A DNA stretch of 64,000 nucleotides from CBDAUN01 sp965214875. Lineage in GTDB: Bacteria; Pseudomonadota; Gammaproteobacteria; Arenicellales; JAJDZL01. Both the position numbers and the translations under genes were made by a program. Below are positions 35,689 through 45,401 of this stretch, piece by piece. Location: positions 1,426,001 through 1,490,000 of the forward strand of contig OZ243980.1 in NCBI GenBank assembly GCA_965214875.1, read 5' to 3'. The number at the start of each line of letters is the position of its first letter. Positions within the stretch are counted from its first letter, which is position 1. The notes under the pieces were generated by a model. The model searched no databases. It saw only the letters and a list, made by a program, of their open reading frames with translations, and was not told where the DNA came from.

Positions 35689-36732
35689 ATGAGGTTGCTC
35701 GACTATTTCACAGAAGATATTGCGATTGATCTGGGTACTGCCAATACCTTGATCTACCTAAAAGATCGGGGGATCGTGCTGGATCAGCCATCTGTGGTGG
35801 CAGTGCAAGACGCTCGATTTGGGGGTCGCTATAAAAGCGTTGATGCGACGGTGCTGGCAGTTGGTACCGAAGCTAGAGAGATGCTCGGCCGTACGCCGAC
35901 CAGCATCCGTGCGATTAGGCCATTGAAAGATGGCGTGATTGCTGATTTTACGGTAACCGAACTGATGCTCAAGCATTTCATCAAGGAAGTGCGTTCGCGC
36001 AAGCTGTTTGTGCGACCTCGCATCGTAATCAGCGTGCCTTGTCAGTCTACGCAGGTCGAGCGACGCGCGATACGGGAGGCCGCGATGAGCACCGGTGCGC
36101 GCGAGGTTTTTTTGATCGAGGAGCCGCTGGCGGTGGCGATTGGCTTGAACCTGCCCGTTGCTGAGCCGACCGGAACGATGGTAGTTGACATAGGCGGCGG
36201 TACTACTGAAGTTGGCGTGATTTCACTCGGTGGCCTGGTCTGGTCTGCAACGGAACGCGTGGCCGGCGATCTTTTCAATGATGAAATTCGTCAGCACATT
36301 GCCGAACGCTATGACATTTTGGTTGGCGAACAGACCGCTGAGCGGGTCAAGCATCTGATCGGCTCGGCATGGGAAGGATCCAAAGTGCTTGAGATGGAGA
36401 TTCGCGGCCGCGACCACAGGGGCGCTGTGTGCAAGAGGGTTATCACCAGTGCGGAGATATTCCGGGTTCTTTCGAATTCGATTACGAAAATTATCCAGGC
36501 GGTGCAAAGAGCGATGGAAAACTCGCCCCCAGAGCTGACCAGCGATATCTGGGAAAGAGGCATTCTGCTTGCTGGAGGCGGGGCATTGCTTAGAGACATC
36601 GACCGGCGGTTTGTTGACGATCTGGGCATACCGACCATCATTGCCGAAGACCCGCTTAGCTGTGTTGCCCGAGGGTGCGGCCGGGCATTGGAGCAAGTCC
36701 ATTTGCTGGAGCAGGTCTTTGCGCGCGAGTAG
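35689..36732 (+). CDS. mreB: Rod shape-determining protein MreB
   Basis: A 347-residue actin homologue. Nucleotide motifs include 'IAIDLGTANTLIYLKDRGI', 'MVVDIGGGTTEVGVISLGG' and 'ILLAGGGALLRDIDRRF'. It forms membrane filaments guiding lateral wall synthesis. Start ATG 35689 ('MRLLDYFTEDIAIDLG') fits the family; an upstream extension to 35596 does not. It heads mreBCD-mrdA-rodA-mltB-rlpA. Confidence 0.97.
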   Translation: MRLLDYFTEDIAIDLGTANTLIYLKDRGIVLDQPSVVAVQDARFGGRYKSVDATVLAVGTEAREMLGRTPTSIRAIRPLKDGVIADFTVTELMLKHFIKEVRSRKLFVRPRIVISVPCQSTQVERRAIREAAMSTGAREVFLIEEPLAVAIGLNLPVAEPTGTMVVDIGGGTTEVGVISLGGLVWSATERVAGDLFNDEIRQHIAERYDILVGEQTAERVKHLIGSAWEGSKVLEMEIRGRDHRGAVCKRVITSAEIFRVLSNSITKIIQAVQRAMENSPPELTSDIWERGILLAGGGALLRDIDRRFVDDLGIPTIIAEDPLSCVARGCGRALEQVHLLEQVFARE

Positions 36733-36767
36733 GCGCATACAGTCGATTTTTTTCGTGCTGCGTCACG

Positions 36768-37700
36768 ATGATGATGCCCTCCGACCGAGTGCAATCTTCC
36801 GCGAACGGAAAAAGCCGAACCGGTCTTATGAAAGCAGATAGCAGTTCGCCGAAAAATAGACTGCGATTCACATTGTTTCTGGCTTTAGCGGTTGGCATAT
36901 TTGTCACCGACATCAAGACGGAATCACTCAACTATGTGAGATCGGCAGTGTTCTCGATTGTTAATCCATTGATCGCATTGGCGGAATTGCCGACTAATAT
37001 TGCGATCGGATTGCGCGTTATGTTGGCGGACCGTGAAATGATCATGCAGCGCAACCGGGAGATTTCTGAGGAGAATGTTGCGTTGCGCCGCCGCGTGATT
37101 GAGTTGGAGCATTCCGAGCAGCATGCGAAGTGGCTGGGCGATCTTCTGAATGCAAGCGAGGATATTGAGCAGCCGGTATTGCTCGGGAGCTTGAGAGCAA
37201 TTGAACCGGGTGCCAGAAATCGGCGCGTTATCATCAATCGCGGCACAGACGATGGAATTTTTGTCGGCCAGGCGGTGCTGGATTTTCGCGGCATTCTCGG
37301 GCAGGTGGACAAGGTTGCAAAAACTGACAGCGCGGTTGTGTTGATCACCGATTCGAATCACTCGATTCCGGTGCGGGTTAGGCGAACCAATCAACTCGCA
37401 CTGGCCAACGGACTCGGCGTGTCCAATGTGATGTCGGTGCCCTACATGGCGGGCAAGCCGGACATTGAAGTTGGAGATGTGTTAGTTTCATCGGGTCTTG
37501 GCGGGCGCTTTCCTGCCAACTATCCGGTCGCCCAAATTGTCAGTGTGAATTTCAGCGACGACGATCCCTTTGCCGAAATCCTTGCCGAACCGTTTGCGAC
37601 GATCGACTACGGCTACGATGTGTTGTTGGTCATGCAGTCGGACCCATTGCAGCAAAGTCAGAATCAGGCTGTCTCTATGCATGAAACGGAATCTAAATAA
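36768..37700 (+). CDS. mreC: Rod shape-determining protein MreC
   Basis: About 310 residues. One N-terminal membrane helix ('RFTLFLALAVGIFVTDI') is followed by a periplasmic coil ('ISEENVALRRRVIELEHSEQ') and beta domains with 'INRGTDDGIFVGQAVLDFRG' and 'GDVLVSSGLGGRFPANYPVA'. It links MreB to PBP2/RodA. The start is uncertain: ATG 36768 gives a short cytoplasmic tail, ATG 36828 a more compact one. Confidence 0.92.
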   Translation: MMMPSDRVQSSANGKSRTGLMKADSSSPKNRLRFTLFLALAVGIFVTDIKTESLNYVRSAVFSIVNPLIALAELPTNIAIGLRVMLADREMIMQRNREISEENVALRRRVIELEHSEQHAKWLGDLLNASEDIEQPVLLGSLRAIEPGARNRRVIINRGTDDGIFVGQAVLDFRGILGQVDKVAKTDSAVVLITDSNHSIPVRVRRTNQLALANGLGVSNVMSVPYMAGKPDIEVGDVLVSSGLGGRFPANYPVAQIVSVNFSDDDPFAEILAEPFATIDYGYDVLLVMQSDPLQQSQNQAVSMHETESK

Positions 37701-38175
37701 GCCTCCGCTGGCAGTTTCTTCGATCGCGTTTGTCGCTATTTCGCTTACGTTCGCGCTGGTTCTATCGGCTGTGATCATTCCAAGCGAACTGTCTTACGCC
37801 CGCCCGGATTTGGTCGCTTTGATGCTGATATACCTTTGCTGGACTCGACCTGAGTACGTAGGTTTTGGGGTGGCTTTTCTGGTTGGAATTATCGCTGATG
37901 TGATGCATTTTTCGCTCCTGGGCGAAAACGTGATCTCCAATGTTGCCATCGTCTACCTTGCTATGCTGTTTGCTCGGCATATAGGAATTCTGGCTTTGCC
38001 CATTCGCATCCTTGCCGTTTTTTTTCTGCTTGCTGTTGACACTGCCATAGCGAGCCTGATTCAAGTCAATCTGCACGGGGCCGCAGTACCGCTCACTTTG
38101 TGGCTTTCCCCGTTTTTTGGAACGCTTTTGCTGGCGCCGTTTGCCGCCTTGTCGTCAAGATTGAGCCATGGATAA
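37681..38175 (+). CDS. mreD: Rod shape-determining protein MreD
   Basis: A 164-residue protein, almost entirely membrane-embedded, with five to six helices. It has the MreD region 'WTRPEYVGFGVAFLVGIIAD' followed by 'LGENVISNVAIVYLAML'. ATG 37681 overlaps the last 20 bases of mreC, and the end overlaps mrdA by eight bases, so the genes are translationally coupled. Confidence 0.92.
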   Translation: MKRNLNKPPLAVSSIAFVAISLTFALVLSAVIIPSELSYARPDLVALMLIYLCWTRPEYVGFGVAFLVGIIADVMHFSLLGENVISNVAIVYLAMLFARHIGILALPIRILAVFFLLAVDTAIASLIQVNLHGAAVPLTLWLSPFFGTLLLAPFAALSSRLSHG

Positions 38176-40060
38176 GAGGAGATTCTCATTCTCTGACGGC
38201 AGTGGCGCTGCATCAGAGGCCAGCCGCTTCATCGGTTCAAGACGTGTGATCGTGGCGGGGCTGCTGCTGTCCGCACTATTGGCATTGCTGCTTTATCGGT
38301 TGTTCTATCTGCAGGTTATCACCCATTCAGAGAACGCGTTGCAGTCTAATGAGAATCGAATTCAGATATTGCCTGTACCACCGACTAGAGGCGAGATTCT
38401 GGATCGCAACGGCAAGAAGCTGGCGCATAACGTGGCCATGCTGGATTTGGCGATCGTGCCTGATCAGATTCAAGACATGCCGTCGCTTCTGAATGAATTG
38501 TCAGAAATCATTCCGATTAATGATGAGGAGATCAAGCAATTCCAAGAGTCGGTCAAAAGAGGTTCGAAATTCAGCCGTCATGTGATCAAAGAGGGATTGA
38601 CGGATGAGCAAGTCGCTCGACTTGCGGTTGAGCGCCATCGTCTCGACGGCGTAGTGATCGAAGCCGGCTTGCGAAGGGAATACATCGCGCCAGAGCCTTC
38701 TACGCATATTCTTGGTCGTGTTGGCCGCATCGCCGTTGACGACATCGAAGAAGTCGATGCGCTGCGCTATCGCGGCTTGCAGCATATCGGCAAGTCCGGG
38801 GTAGAGCTTTCGATGGAGGATGCACTGGTGGGCTTTGCCGGCAACAAGCGGGTCGAGACCAATGCGCATGGGCGCATATTGCGAACTTTGTCGGTTGATG
38901 CGGCACAAGCCGGAGATACGGTCTATCTTACAATTGATAGCGATCTTCAAAAGGTTGCCTATGACGCACTGGGCGATTTCAATGGTTCGGCGGTTGTTAT
39001 GGACCCGTCGACGGGGCAGATTCTCGCAATGGTAAGCAAGCCGTCCTACGATCCGAATCAATTGGTCGGCAGGTCGACAGGCGAGAGCTATGGGCAATTG
39101 CTGAATGATGCAAGAACCCCTCTGATCAATCGGGCAATTCAGAGCACCTATTCGCCTGGATCGGTTTTGAAAGTATTTCTCGGGATTGCGGTCGATGAGC
39201 ATTATGGGAACAGCGAAAAAATCTTCTGTCCCGGATACTACACCTTGCCGGGACATTCCAAGCGGTATCGGTGCTGGAAGCGTCAAGGGCATGGGTGGAT
39301 GGATTTGCACCAAGCTATCGTTGAATCTTGCGATGTGTTCTTCTACGAGCTTGCTCGCCGGCTTGGAATTGAGGAAATGCACTATCGGCTGGCTCGATTC
39401 GGGCTTGGCGAGGCGACTCAGGTCAACTTGCGCAATGAAAAGGCGGGGTTGCTGCCGTCGCCTGACTGGAAGCGATACGTCAAAGGAGAGCCGTGGTACG
39501 AGGGCGAGACGGTGATATTTGGAATTGGTCAGGGTTTTACTCTAACGACCATGATTCAGCTCGCGCAAGCCACATCGATTGTGGCTAATCGGGGAGAGAG
39601 ATTCAAGCCTCAGATCGTATTGAAAACCGAAGATTTCGAAGTTGGCGAGGTGCGTCATATCCATCCGAAGAAGCTTTCTCCGGTGCAGGTCGATAGTAGC
39701 AAGGCATATGAGATCGTTATTGACGCGATGGTTGATGTCGTCCATTCCAAGAAAGGGACTGCATATTATGCGATGCAAGGGATCGATTACACCGCGGCGG
39801 GCAAAACGGGCACTGTGCAGGTGATTAGCGTGCCGCAAGACGTAGAGTGGGACCCTGATGAGTATGAGCGGCGTTTTCACCCGCATGGCGTATTCGTTTC
39901 ATTTGCTCCGGTGGACGATCCGCGAGTCGTAGTGGCGGTCATTGCCGAAAACTCCGATGGCGCGACCAAGGTCGCTGTGCCGGCTGCAAGGCAAATCATG
40001 GATTATGTGCTTGCGGCGCATGCGGATGAGCGGCCTGCTACGCAGGGCGAGGGCGGGTGA
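38168..40060 (+). CDS. mrdA: Penicillin-binding protein 2 (elongasome transpeptidase)
   Basis: A 630-residue class B PBP. A short cytoplasmic tail and one membrane helix (residues ~30-52) are followed by a dimerisation region 'PVPPTRGEILDRNGKKLAHN'. The transpeptidase domain has active-site 'SPGSVLK' (SxxK), 'SCDVFFYELARRLG' (SxD form as in PBP2) and 'AGKTGTVQV' (KTG). It crosslinks new side-wall peptidoglycan with RodA, whose gene overlaps its stop. Confidence 0.97.
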   Translation: MDKRRFSFSDGSGAASEASRFIGSRRVIVAGLLLSALLALLLYRLFYLQVITHSENALQSNENRIQILPVPPTRGEILDRNGKKLAHNVAMLDLAIVPDQIQDMPSLLNELSEIIPINDEEIKQFQESVKRGSKFSRHVIKEGLTDEQVARLAVERHRLDGVVIEAGLRREYIAPEPSTHILGRVGRIAVDDIEEVDALRYRGLQHIGKSGVELSMEDALVGFAGNKRVETNAHGRILRTLSVDAAQAGDTVYLTIDSDLQKVAYDALGDFNGSAVVMDPSTGQILAMVSKPSYDPNQLVGRSTGESYGQLLNDARTPLINRAIQSTYSPGSVLKVFLGIAVDEHYGNSEKIFCPGYYTLPGHSKRYRCWKRQGHGWMDLHQAIVESCDVFFYELARRLGIEEMHYRLARFGLGEATQVNLRNEKAGLLPSPDWKRYVKGEPWYEGETVIFGIGQGFTLTTMIQLAQATSIVANRGERFKPQIVLKTEDFEVGEVRHIHPKKLSPVQVDSSKAYEIVIDAMVDVVHSKKGTAYYAMQGIDYTAAGKTGTVQVISVPQDVEWDPDEYERRFHPHGVFVSFAPVDDPRVVVAVIAENSDGATKVAVPAARQIMDYVLAAHADERPATQGEGG

Positions 40061-41142
40061 TGCGCGTGATTTCACTAGTTGCCGAATCGGCCTCTCGGCT
40101 GGACCTTTCGCTGCTGTTTGGCGTTGCGGCGCTTTGCACAGTCGGCATGGTTGTCATATACAGTGCCGGCGGTGAAGATATCGATTTGCTGGTGCGCCAA
40201 GGCATCAGGGTTGTGGTGGCGTTGTGCGTGATGGGACTTTTCGCTTCGCTTGCTACCGACACGCTATGCAAATACTCTCCGATGATTTATGCGGTGAGCC
40301 TGCTGCTGCTGTTGCTGGTTCTTTTGCTGGGCGTTGGCACGGGTTCCCGGCGTTGGCTTGATTTTGGATTTGCGCGATTGCAGCCGGCGGAGCTGATGAA
40401 GCTGGCGGTTCCGATGATGGTCGGTTGGATCATGACCCGTTCTGCTGCGCATCATCGGGGATATCTTTATTTGCTGAGTGCTTTGGTGATTACGCCTCCG
40501 GTGGTACTTGTTTTTGTTCAGCCTGATCTTGGCACTGCAATATTGATTGCCGCCTCCGGCGGCATCGCTATCTACTTCGCCGGACTTGGCTGGCGCTGGA
40601 TTGCCGGTGTATTCGCTGCCGCCTTGGTTGCCGCCCCCATTGTTTGGCAGTTTTTGCTGGACTATCAGCGCCGTCGGTTGCTGGTCATGTTTGATCCGCA
40701 CATGGATCCCAGCGGTGCGGGCTATCAGACCATTCAATCGCAGATCGCAATCGGGTCGGGAGGATTGCATGGCAAGGGTTGGCTCAACGGTAGCCAGTCC
40801 CAGCTCGAATTCATTCCAGAACGCCACACCGACTTCATCTTCTCAGTGCTTGCGGAAGAATTCGGGTTGATCGGTGCGTTGGTCGTTTTACTGCTGTACG
40901 CGTTTCTTGTCTGGCGATGCCTGGCGATCGCCTATCGAGCGAAAAACGAATTTGCGCGCATTGTCTCGAGCAGCATCGGCGTGATGCTGTTCTTTCATTT
41001 CTTTGTCAATATTGGCATGGTAAGCGGCATGTTGCCTGTAGTAGGGATTCCGCTTCCGCTAATTAGCTATGGGGGTACATCAATGGTCTCACTGCTTGGA
41101 GGGATCGGGTTTGTTATGGGAGCGAAATATGTGGACAAATGA
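40060..41142 (+). CDS. rodA: Peptidoglycan glycosyltransferase RodA
   Basis: A 360-residue SEDS-family polymerase with about ten membrane helices. Family stretches are 'GTGSRRWLDFGFARLQPAEL' (with the conserved Trp-Leu pair), 'QPDLGTAILIAASG', 'YQTIQSQIAIGSGG' and 'PLPLISYGGTSMVSLL'. It polymerises lipid II into glycan with PBP2. Start ATG overlaps the mrdA stop (TGATG); the in-frame GTG at 40057 is an alternative. Confidence 0.97.
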   Translation: MRVISLVAESASRLDLSLLFGVAALCTVGMVVIYSAGGEDIDLLVRQGIRVVVALCVMGLFASLATDTLCKYSPMIYAVSLLLLLLVLLLGVGTGSRRWLDFGFARLQPAELMKLAVPMMVGWIMTRSAAHHRGYLYLLSALVITPPVVLVFVQPDLGTAILIAASGGIAIYFAGLGWRWIAGVFAAALVAAPIVWQFLLDYQRRRLLVMFDPHMDPSGAGYQTIQSQIAIGSGGLHGKGWLNGSQSQLEFIPERHTDFIFSVLAEEFGLIGALVVLLLYAFLVWRCLAIAYRAKNEFARIVSSSIGVMLFFHFFVNIGMVSGMLPVVGIPLPLISYGGTSMVSLLGGIGFVMGAKYVDK

Positions 41143-42163
41143 CAAGTGCCGATTGTTGCTTCAGATGCGAATCGCATTGGCGGGATTGCTGGCAATCATC
41201 GCGCTGCATGCGCCAGTGCCGCTGCTGGCGCTGGATTTCAAGGCGCATCCGAAAGCGGCAGAGCTGGTCGATCAGATCGCCCAGAACCACGGGCTTGACC
41301 GAAGCTGGGTTAGGGCGATCATTGCCGATGCTGAATTTAATCAGGAGATCATCGACTTGATTACCCGGCCAGCCGAGAAATTTCCCTGGTACCGCTATCG
41401 CAAATTGTTTGTTACTGAAGCCAATGCCAAGGCGGGCGTGAAATTCTGGATGCGCTATCGCGATATACTGAGCCGTGCGGAAAGCCAATTCGGCGTGGAT
41501 GCGCAAGTGATTGTCGCCATCATTGGCGTGGAGACTCGGTATGGGCGCGTCACCGGCCGGCATCGGGTAATCGATTCGCTATCCACGCTCGCGCTGGGCT
41601 ATCCGAGACGGAGCGAGTTCTTTGCGAAAGAGCTGGGTGAATTTTTAAAATTAAGCAGCGAAGAGGGGCTAAACCCTTATCGCACGAAAGGCTCTTATGC
41701 AGGTGCGATCGGCATTCCGCAGTTCATTGCTAGCAGCTATTCTCACTATGCGGTCGATTTCAACGGCAATGGCAAGCGCGATTTGCTACGCGAGCCGGAT
41801 GACGCGATCGGTAGCGTGGCGAATTATCTAAAGCAGCACGGCTGGGAGCTGGGCGGCGAGGTGTTTGTTGATCTAGAGGTGGGCGAAGGGGCAGATCTTT
41901 CTGTGCATGAGACTTCCGGCCTATCGACTAGCACTACGTTTGGGGCATTGCGCGAGGCAGGTGCGCTTTTGCCGCCAGATGTGCAGATTGACGCCGATCA
42001 AGCACTCGGGCTGGTGGTTCTCGATGCGACCGACAGCCAACGCATTTATCGCGGTAGTTTTCCGAACTTCTATGTCATCACGACGTACAACCGCAGCGCA
42101 TTGTACGCTTCAGCGGTTGCGGAACTGGCGCAGATGATCAATCGATTCTACCGCAGTCAGTAG
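41129..42163 (+). CDS. mltB: Lytic murein transglycosylase B
   Basis: A 344-residue SLT family 3 enzyme. The catalytic Glu is in 'VIVAIIGVETRYGRVTG', and family motifs 'GSYAGAIGIPQFIASSYSHY' and 'DFNGNGKRDLL' follow. An N-terminal hydrophobic segment (residues ~13-35) is a signal peptide. It lacks a clear lipobox, so a soluble SltB form is possible. ATG 41129 has GGGAG six bases upstream and overlaps rodA by 14 bases. It cleaves glycan to 1,6-anhydro-MurNAc products. Confidence 0.94.
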   Translation: MWTNDKCRLLLQMRIALAGLLAIIALHAPVPLLALDFKAHPKAAELVDQIAQNHGLDRSWVRAIIADAEFNQEIIDLITRPAEKFPWYRYRKLFVTEANAKAGVKFWMRYRDILSRAESQFGVDAQVIVAIIGVETRYGRVTGRHRVIDSLSTLALGYPRRSEFFAKELGEFLKLSSEEGLNPYRTKGSYAGAIGIPQFIASSYSHYAVDFNGNGKRDLLREPDDAIGSVANYLKQHGWELGGEVFVDLEVGEGADLSVHETSGLSTSTTFGALREAGALLPPDVQIDADQALGLVVLDATDSQRIYRGSFPNFYVITTYNRSALYASAVAELAQMINRFYRSQ

Positions 42164-42165
42164 GG

Positions 42166-42930
42166 ATGCGCGCACTTGCGCTAGCTGCGATAGTTTCGAC
42201 AGTGTTGCTTACAGGGTGCGGCACACTGATGGATGCTGTTCTCGACGAAGCGGGCGAGCCTGACAAGATCGCCATGATCGATAGTGCGATACCTCGTGCC
42301 GAGCCCAAGAGCAAGACAGGCAATAATCCGTATACTGTGTTTGGAAAGACCTATTTGCCTATGGACTCTGCAGCCGGCTACAAAGAGCGGGGGATCGCTT
42401 CTTGGTATGGCAAGAAGTTTCATGGTCGTCGCACCTCGAGTGGCGAACGCTACAACATGTACAAGATGACCGCGGCGCACAAGACCTTGCCGTTGCCCAC
42501 GTATGTGCAAGTGACCAATTTGAACAATGGCCGTCAGGTGATCGTGAAGGTTAATGATCGCGGGCCGTTTATCGGCGACAGGATTATTGATTTGTCCTAC
42601 GCTGCAGCAACGCATTTGGACATGGCAGAAAGTGGCATCGGTCCTGTGGAAGTTGTCGCCTTGACGGTCAACTCGGCCAGCCCGCAATCCGACCCGAGTG
42701 TCTATTTTCTGCAAGTCGGATCGTTTCGCTTATGGAACAATGCTAAGGCGATGGAATCTGATCTTAAGAATGCGAGAATCGGCCCCACAAAAATCGAGAG
42801 CGTGGTCATTGATGGTGTGGGCTATCACCAAGTGCGAGTCGGGCCAGTCAATTCGGGTGAAGAGATCAAGCGCAAAGTCAGCGATCTTGAGAGCAAATTG
42901 CAAATCAAGCCGCTGATCGTTACGAACTGA
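42166..42930 (+). CDS. rlpA: Septal-ring lipoprotein RlpA
   Basis: A 254-residue outer-membrane lipoprotein. Signal peptide and lipobox are 'VSTVLLTGCG'. A double-psi beta-barrel has 'GIASWYGKKFHGRRTSSGE' and 'VKVNDRGPFIGDRIIDLS', where the acidic residue serves denuded-glycan lytic activity. A C-terminal SPOR domain (from 'DPSVYFLQVGSFRLW') binds denuded glycan at septa. It starts two bases after mltB. The dacA gene often found next in this cluster is missing; lipB follows directly. Confidence 0.95.
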   Translation: MRALALAAIVSTVLLTGCGTLMDAVLDEAGEPDKIAMIDSAIPRAEPKSKTGNNPYTVFGKTYLPMDSAAGYKERGIASWYGKKFHGRRTSSGERYNMYKMTAAHKTLPLPTYVQVTNLNNGRQVIVKVNDRGPFIGDRIIDLSYAAATHLDMAESGIGPVEVVALTVNSASPQSDPSVYFLQVGSFRLWNNAKAMESDLKNARIGPTKIESVVIDGVGYHQVRVGPVNSGEEIKRKVSDLESKLQIKPLIVTN

Positions 42931-42931
42931 C

Positions 42932-43606
42932 TTGCTTTTGCAATCTGACCCCGATCGATTGGCATCCCCCGACTTGCTCATTCGGGATCTGGGCATATTG
43001 GATTACCGAGACGCTTTGGAACGAATGCGTCGAAAGACGCTTGAGCGCGGCGACGAAGATTTCGACGAATTTTGGATTCTGCAGCACTATCCAGTCTATA
43101 CGCAGGGCTATTCGTGCTCTGAAATGCCGTTGCGCGACCAAGGCGATGTGACGATTGTCTCTACCGACCGCGGCGGGCAGCTGACCTACCATGGCCCAGG
43201 CCAGTTGATCATTTACTTGCTTTTGGATTTAAAGCGCTTGCACACGGGAGCTCGCCGCCTGGTCAACACTGTTGAACAGGCGATTATTGAGATGCTCGAC
43301 GGTTTCGGCGTTGCTGGGGAGTTGCGTTCAGGTGCTCCGGGGGTCTATGTTGCGGATTGCAAGATCGCGTCGCTTGGCTTCCGGATCGTGCGTGGATGCT
43401 GCTATCACGGACTCAGTTTGAATGTCAGCTTGGACACTGAGCCATTCACTCGAATTCGAATCTGCGGCATGGATGGACTCGAAGCGACTTCGATGCAAGC
43501 GCTTGGGGTAGATTGCTCGATCGATCAAGCGGCTGAAGAGTGTGTGCGAATCTTGGTTCGCGCATTTGGATATTTGAACCCGCTTACTGTGCGTTCAAAC
43601 GGGTAG
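42932..43606 (+). CDS. lipB: Octanoyl-[acyl-carrier-protein]:protein N-octanoyltransferase
   Basis: A 224-residue LipB that moves octanoyl groups from ACP to lipoyl domains. Key parts are 'RGGQLTYHGPGQLIIYLLLD', the lysine in 'DCKIASLGFRI' and the thioester cysteine in 'IRICGMDGLEATSM'. No ATG is available near the N-terminus; TTG at 42932 is used, with TTG 42938 also possible. lipA, its usual partner, is not in the window. Confidence 0.94.
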   Translation: MLLQSDPDRLASPDLLIRDLGILDYRDALERMRRKTLERGDEDFDEFWILQHYPVYTQGYSCSEMPLRDQGDVTIVSTDRGGQLTYHGPGQLIIYLLLDLKRLHTGARRLVNTVEQAIIEMLDGFGVAGELRSGAPGVYVADCKIASLGFRIVRGCCYHGLSLNVSLDTEPFTRIRICGMDGLEATSMQALGVDCSIDQAAEECVRILVRAFGYLNPLTVRSNG

Positions 43607-43611
43607 TGTCG

Positions 43612-44307
43612 CTATTCGCCGATGCTGCGGCCAGTGGCGAGAGTGGCCTGCAACTGATTGAGGCGATCGATAGTGCCGATGTCGAACCACTGGCCCTTAT
43701 GATGTGAGGCGGTGATTCGCTTGCGCTTGATGTGGTGATAAAGCACTTCACGCAGCGGAAATGCTTGCAAGGGCCATCCGACAAACATCCGCTTAGTCAA
43801 AATAGCGATGCCGGCATAAGTAAGTGTTGATTCGGCAGTTTGGCTGGGCAGGCGGATCGTTCCGTTTGATTGCATTTCGAAATCACCCCCTTGGTGGTGT
43901 TCGGGGTTGTCAACCAGGATAAGGTGCCCGTCGATGGGTGGCGGTGCTGGCAAGCAGGCGAAGTCGAAGTCGGTCCAAATGTCGGCGTTAACGATGGTGA
44001 AATGCTCGGATTCGATCAAGGGCAAGGCGTTTAGAATGCCGCCGCCAGTTTCAAGACGCTGCCCGCTTTCATCGGAGTAGACGATGTTTAGCCCGTAGCG
44101 CGCACCGTTGCCAAGCATTGAGCGGATCAATTCGCCCTTGTAGGCGAGATTGACCACAGCTTTCGAATAGCCCGCTTGCCGCAATCTATCCAGGTGATAT
44201 TCGATTAGTCGATGGCCGCCTGCTTTTATCAGGGGTTTGGGGATCGTGTCTGTAAGCGGGCGCAAACGTTCCCCGCGGCCCGCCGATAGAATCAATGCGA
44301 CGTTCAA
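43612..44307 (-). CDS. murU: N-acetylmuramate-1-phosphate uridylyltransferase MurU
   Basis: A 231-residue sugar-nucleotide transferase with 'LILSAGRGERLRPLTDTIP' (nucleotide loop), 'GGHRLIEYHLDRL', 'FTIVNADIWTDFDF' (metal Asp) and 'PLREVLYHHIKRKRI'. With AmgK, encoded just upstream with a four-base overlap, it forms the fosfomycin-sparing recycling route MurNAc -> MurNAc-1-P -> UDP-MurNAc known from Pseudomonas. Assignment to MurU over a generic NTP transferase rests on the AmgK-LptD neighbourhood. Confidence 0.9.
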   Translation of the reverse strand: MNVALILSAGRGERLRPLTDTIPKPLIKAGGHRLIEYHLDRLRQAGYSKAVVNLAYKGELIRSMLGNGARYGLNIVYSDESGQRLETGGGILNALPLIESEHFTIVNADIWTDFDFACLPAPPPIDGHLILVDNPEHHQGGDFEMQSNGTIRLPSQTAESTLTYAGIAILTKRMFVGWPLQAFPLREVLYHHIKRKRITASHHKGQWFDIGTIDRLNQLQATLATGRSIGE

Positions 44308-45311
44308 TCGAGCGTTTTCAGCAGGCGGTTGATGAGTTCGCTGAGCGGTCTCAACTGTTCGTAGCTGGTGCTGGCCGATGCGATATATGACAGCACTCTA
44401 GGGATATCTTGAAGATAGTCCGATTTGTTGTCGCGGTGATTCAGTCGCGCGAATATTCCGGCAGCCTTCAGGTGGCGCTGAATGCCCATCCAATCGAATT
44501 GCTGGAAGAATTTCGCATCGTCGTCGCCAACCGGCAAGTTGTGTTGACGTGCTTTTCTAAGGTAGAGTTTTATCCACGCCTCAACTTCATGAGGGCTCCA
44601 TTTGATGTAGCAGTCTCGCAAAAGAGATACGATGTCATAGGTGATTGGGCCGTATCGCGCATCTTGAAAATCGATCAGCCCAGGATTATGAATTTCAGTA
44701 TGCATCAGATTGCGGGAATGATAGTCCAGGTGAACCCAGACGCGGGGCTGGTTCAGAGCATCTTGGACGAGCAAATCGAAAGATTGGTCGAGCACGGCAT
44801 CATCGCAAGGGCGTCGTTCGCCTTTGCGATGGGTGCCTAGATACCAAGTTCGAAAAAGCTCCATCTCGCTTCGAAGCAGATGCTCATCGTAGGTCGGAAG
44901 AAAATTCGGGTCATCCAAGCTTGCCTGTTGCAGCGTCACAAGCGCGTCGATGGCATCGGCATAAAGATCATCTGCTGTATCAGCGGATAAGGAATGCAAA
45001 TAGGTTTTTGATCCAAAATCGCTGAGCACGACAAATCCTTGATCTTCATCCCACTGATGGATTTGCGGGGTGTTCAGTCCGCAGTTGCGAAACCGTTTCG
45101 CGATCCGGACAAAAGGTGCAGTCTTTTCTTGATCAACCGGAGCATCCATCGCGATGAAGCTGGATTCACCTACGACAAAGCGAAAATAGCGTCGGAAACT
45201 TGCATCTTCCGATGCCGGTGTGACGGATTCAATTTTGTCGCCGTAAATGCTATGCAGCCAGTTGTGCAGACGGCGCAGGCGATCGTCCTGATTTTGGCAG
45301 TTCAAGTTCAA
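44304..45311 (-). CDS. amgK: N-acetylmuramate/N-acetylglucosamine anomeric kinase AmgK
   Basis: A 335-residue aminoglycoside-phosphotransferase-fold kinase. The catalytic loop is 'VWVHLDYHSRNLMHTEIHNP' and the metal motif 'LIDFQDARYGPITYDIVSLL'. It phosphorylates C1 of MurNAc for recycling. It diverges from lptD; the ~90-bp space must hold both promoters. The pair amgK-murU opposite lptD-surA matches the Pseudomonas layout. Confidence 0.92.
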   Translation of the reverse strand: MNLNCQNQDDRLRRLHNWLHSIYGDKIESVTPASEDASFRRYFRFVVGESSFIAMDAPVDQEKTAPFVRIAKRFRNCGLNTPQIHQWDEDQGFVVLSDFGSKTYLHSLSADTADDLYADAIDALVTLQQASLDDPNFLPTYDEHLLRSEMELFRTWYLGTHRKGERRPCDDAVLDQSFDLLVQDALNQPRVWVHLDYHSRNLMHTEIHNPGLIDFQDARYGPITYDIVSLLRDCYIKWSPHEVEAWIKLYLRKARQHNLPVGDDDAKFFQQFDWMGIQRHLKAAGIFARLNHRDNKSDYLQDIPRVLSYIASASTSYEQLRPLSELINRLLKTLD

Positions 45312-45401
45312 TTGAAAGATAATTGTTCGTGATGGCGGGTAAAATTAATATACCAGCTTGATGCTGGTGTCAAAAATAAGAGCGGCCAAGCTCCTTAGAT
45401 T

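Noticed and set aside
38501..39382. 293-codon minus-strand frame inside mrdA
   Set aside because: Antisense to the PBP2 transpeptidase domain; translation has no protein-like motifs.
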